DNA from: Thermohalobaculum sp039513195
GTDB lineage: Bacteria > Pseudomonadota > Alphaproteobacteria > Rhodobacterales > Rhodobacteraceae
Reading direction: 5' to 3'
Assembly (NCBI GenBank): GCA_039513195.1
Contig: JBCCRM010000010.1
Location: 82,193-146,192, forward strand
DNA: 64,000 nt
Both the position numbers and the translations under genes were made by a program. Every line of letters starts with the position of its first letter. The stretch's first letter is position 1. Below the pieces are notes generated by a model. The model ran no database searches. It had not been told where the DNA came from and saw nothing but the letters and a program-made list of their open reading frames with translations. Below, piece by piece: positions 61,701 through 64,000 of the stretch.

Positions 61701-62237
61701 ATGCTTCGCGCAATCCTCTTGGCCACGACGCTCATCACCACGCTGCCGGCGCTCGCCATGGCCGACCCCAACGTCTTCACGCTCTCGAGCCCCGACATCG
61801 CCGAGGGACGCCAGCTCGATGCGGCCCAGGTTTTCCAGGGGTTCGGCTGCGCAGGAGGCAATGCCGCGCCGACACTCATCTGGGCAGCTCCGCCCGAGGG
61901 CACCGAGAGCTTCGCGGTAACCGTCTACGACCCGGACGCCCCGACTGGATCGGGCTGGTGGCACTGGTTCGCCTTCAACATCCCTGCGGACGTGACCGAG
62001 CTCGCCGCCGGGGCCGCACTTCCCGAAGGCACGGTGGAGCTGACGAACGACTACGGCACCTTGGGTTTCGGCGGCGCCTGCCCCCCTCCCGGAGAAGTGC
62101 ATCGCTACCAGTTCACCGTCCACGCTCTCCGCACGAACCTCGACCTAGACGGCAGCGTCAGCAACGCCCTGGCAGGCTTCATGGTGAACGCAAACAGCGT
62201 TGGTTCTGCGTCGATCACGGCCGTCTACACCCGCTGA
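61701..62237 (+). CDS. Secreted YbhB/YbcL-type PEBP-family protein
   Basis: 178 residues, preceded by GAAAGGAAG. Signal peptide MLRAILLATTLITTLPALAMA, then a phosphatidylethanolamine-binding-protein fold with the family motifs VYDPDAPTGSGWWHWFAFN and YGTLGFGGACPPPGEVHRYQF. The His and Asp/Pro residues of the ligand pocket are present. Bacterial members are of unknown substrate. Probably monocistronic. Confidence 0.88.
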   Translation: MLRAILLATTLITTLPALAMADPNVFTLSSPDIAEGRQLDAAQVFQGFGCAGGNAAPTLIWAAPPEGTESFAVTVYDPDAPTGSGWWHWFAFNIPADVTELAAGAALPEGTVELTNDYGTLGFGGACPPPGEVHRYQFTVHALRTNLDLDGSVSNALAGFMVNANSVGSASITAVYTR

Positions 62238-63015
62238 CCCAAGCGCGTTTACTGGTCGGGTGGTAAAGTGCCGACAGCACGAGGAACTGTGATCAGAGCG
62301 TCCGGGCCCGGTTCCTCGTACTTCCAAAAGCTGCTAAAAGAAGGACTTTTCCAGATAGTCTTTGGTGCTAGTTGATCCGGACTGAACTGCTTCCATCGCG
62401 TCGTTTGATCTGTCGATCTCCCGGAATTGCCTGATTTGCCAGGCCGAACCTGTCGTTCAGTGCGGCGCTCGCAGTACCGACTTGGGATCCCGAAGCGACG
62501 TTTGCCGCTTCGCTCCCACTTTGCGGCACCGTGCTCCCACCAAGGTCGGGTTGGCAATGCGAACGGGGTGGTTGGCTCGAGGAGTTGCGATGCCCATTGT
62601 AAATCTGCAATTCCGCCTTGCCGTCCCGCTTGGAACAAGGGACGCATCGTCGGGCAGAAGCGACCTCAGCTGCCGAAGCACGTCTGGGCGATCCGGGTGC
62701 GGCTGGAGATCGTCGAGCGCGTCCTCGACCTCACGCTCTTTTTGACGGCGATCGACAGGATGCTGCGCTCGTGATCTCGTTCACCTAAGGGTCGCCGGTC
62801 TATGCGGGGCGTCAGGTAACGGAGCGCACCCAAATTGTGCAGAGTAAGGGGACCTTATGCCGGTGGGTCGCCATACGCTGGCGGTTCATAACGAATGTCA
62901 GACAGCCATACCCAATGCAGTGTGTTCCGCCCGGACAGTGACGTCCGCGGGAACTGCAAACGTAGCGAAAGACCGGAGAACGGCTGCTGTTGCCCTCATC
63001 AGACTACCCTCGGCC
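62238..63015. other. Intergenic stretch with integrase remnant, otherwise empty
   Basis: About 780 bases without an intact gene. Open frames are short and uninformative on both strands. The only recognisable content is the integrase fragment at 62634-62774. Confidence 0.5.
62634..62774 (+). pseudogene. N-terminal fragment of a site-specific integrase
   Basis: The plus strand reads NKGRIVGQKRPQLPKHVWAI and RVRLEIVERVLDLTLFLTAI then DRMLRS before a stop. It matches the N-terminus of small proteobacterial tyrosine integrases (KLVGQKxPxKxxxIWAIRVRLQ...DLALFNLAIDSKLR). The catalytic part is absent. Confidence 0.6.
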
Positions 63016-63444
63016 TCAGACAGAGGATGCCGTTGTGCATGCTCGGAAGTTCTCTACCGCAGGGGCAGCGCCGTCAAGCGGCACGGAGAGTGCCGCCGAG
63101 CCCGTGAGCGCCGTTGCGGTATGGTTGAATTGAAGCCCATCGAGCAAGTTGCCAAAGCCGCGGTCGGTCACGGTGAGGACGGTGCCGCCCTCGGAAAGCT
63201 GGTGGCGCGACGTCGAGATGGTTAGCCCCTGGGGACCGTCAAACCGGATCGCGAACAAGGCATCCTTCGGCCACGGTACGGCCCGCTTTAAAGCGATGGC
63301 GTATTCAAGCGCTCGCGGATCGTATGTCACCGTCACGCGCGCGTCTTCAGACGCCTGGGATAGCGTGCAGATCGGGTTCGGAGTGAACTCCCATGCCCAA
63401 ACGGCCGAAGGAGCGACACAGAGGCAGACAAGAAACCATCGCAT
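63016..63444 (-). CDS. Small exported protein of a family seen in Rhodobacteraceae, unknown function
   Basis: 142 residues from the ATG at 63444. Signal peptide MRWFLVCLCVAPSAVWA, then WEFTPNPICTLSQ, VTYDPRALEYAIALKRAVPW, AIRFDGPQGLTISTSRHQLS and TVTDRGFGNLLDGLQFN, ending ENFRACTTASSV. Two cysteines (PICTLS and FRACTT) could pair in the periplasm. From memory, similar proteins are common in Rhodobacteraceae and are sometimes misannotated as excinuclease subunits; there is no nuclease motif here. Monocistronic. Confidence 0.75.
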   Translation of the reverse strand: MRWFLVCLCVAPSAVWAWEFTPNPICTLSQASEDARVTVTYDPRALEYAIALKRAVPWPKDALFAIRFDGPQGLTISTSRHQLSEGGTVLTVTDRGFGNLLDGLQFNHTATALTGSAALSVPLDGAAPAVENFRACTTASSV

Positions 63445-63660
63445 GGCGGTCGACTTAGCGGAGTATGCGACCTTGGCGAGCCTGAACCGTTCAGGCGGCG
63501 CAGCGTAGCCTCTGGCTTCCCGACGGAGCGCAGAACCGAAACCGGCTAATCTCGTTGAAGAAGTCTGTGATCTGGGCGGCTTGGCGGGCGGCCAATTGGT
63601 CCTGAGATGAACCGCGCCGGGTTTGGCGGGGGCTCGAACGCCTGAGTAGGGTTGAGCCCG

Positions 63661-63994
63661 ATGAGTAATACGACGAACATATTCTCTCCGGAAGTGCGCG
63701 AGCGCGCGGTTCGGATGGTGCTGGAGAGCGAGGCCGAATGCGGGTCGCGCTGGGCGGCGATCGTTGGATCGCACCGAAGATTGGCTGCGCGGCGCAGACG
63801 CTGAATGAGTGGATCAAGCGGGCTGAGATCGACGACGGCCACAGGGCCGGCGTCAGCAGCGAGCTGGCCGAGAAGATGAAGGCGCTCGAGCGTGAAAACC
63901 GCGAGCTGCGTCAGGCCAACGAGATCCTGCGCAAGGCCAGCGCCTATTTTGCCCAGGATCTTAGGCAGAGCGGCATCGCTTCGAGCGATGCCTG
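63661..63994 (+). pseudogene. IS3-family transposase OrfA, frameshifted, at the right edge
   Basis: The ATG at 63661 opens MSNTTNIFSPEVRERAVRMV then LESEAECGSRWAAI, the usual IS3 OrfA N-terminus. Around 63760-63770 the frame shifts: homology continues as APKIGCAAQTLNEWIKRAEI, and the leucine-zipper-like MKALERENRELRQANEILRK ASAYFAQ. After YFAQ the similarity stops at 63957 and a stop follows. OrfB is not seen inside the window. Confidence 0.75.
63972..63992. repeat. Perfect 9-bp hairpin near the right edge
   Basis: GGCATCGCT-TCG-AGCGATGCC, a perfect 9-base stem with a 3-base loop, at the point where OrfA similarity is lost. No T-run follows, so it is not a typical terminator. It may be the end of another insertion. 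Confidence 0.45.
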
Positions 63995-64000
63995 AGATGC

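Overview
The window is high-GC DNA from an alphaproteobacterium, most likely a member of the Rhodobacterales or a close relative. The support is codon use, dense operons coupled by 4-base ATGA/GTGA overlaps, several TRAP transporters, the thi operon type, and a small exported protein at 63.0-63.4 kb that I associate with Rhodobacteraceae. No rRNA, tRNA or CRISPR array was recognised. The left edge cuts a gene; the right edge cuts an insertion sequence.

Region 1 (1-13.0 kb): a six-gene minus-strand operon built around SrfA, SrfB and SrfC homologues. It contains a membrane protein with an SrfA-like N-terminus and a VWA domain, SrfA itself with an acidic DxDGDG repeat, the Hsp70/actin-like ATPase SrfB, the P-loop GTPase SrfC, a membrane-anchored Sel1-repeat protein, and a secreted VWA protein that runs off the edge. 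A small divergent membrane protein flanks it. This is the best candidate for an incompletely described system: cytoplasmic ATPase and GTPase motors joined to membrane and periplasmic metal-dependent adhesion-type domains.

Region 2 (13.0-17.1 kb): one large protein fusing an NRPS module (condensation, adenylation, carrier) to a C-terminal membrane acyltransferase-3 domain.

Region 3 (17.5-30.6 kb): a divergent catabolic locus. The minus arm encodes a tautomerase/SnoaL fusion, hydantoinase B and A, an isochorismatase-like protein lacking its nucleophilic cysteine, an isocitrate-lyase-family C-C lyase and a fumarate-reductase-like flavoprotein. The plus arm encodes a GntR/UTRA regulator, LeuC/LeuD-like hydro-lyase subunits and a TRAP transporter. 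Together they suggest opening of a cyclic imide or lactam to a substituted maleate, hydration, and retro-aldol/Claisen cleavage.

Region 4 (30.7-36.6 kb): a thiamin operon under a clear TPP riboswitch: thiO-thiS-thiG-thiE-thiY-tenA-thiZ-thiX, combining thiazole synthesis with pyrimidine salvage.

Region 5 (37.0-52.2 kb): a mixed set: an O-antigen-ligase-like membrane protein, a Gfo/Idh/MocA oxidoreductase, a metal-chelate ABC importer with a DUF2946-like lead gene, a ChrR-like cupin, an FMN alpha-hydroxy-acid dehydrogenase, an AraC regulator and an RND efflux pair.

Region 6 (52.2-64 kb): an accessory patchwork. Gene fragments (periplasmic binding protein, IS1182-like, IS91 transposase and tyrosine recombinase, another integrase, IS3 orfA) surround a stand-alone PD-(D/E)XK nuclease-like gene. 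They also flank an intact maleate module: FCD-GntR regulator, TRAP transporter, maleate isomerase and AraC regulator, followed by a secreted PEBP protein.
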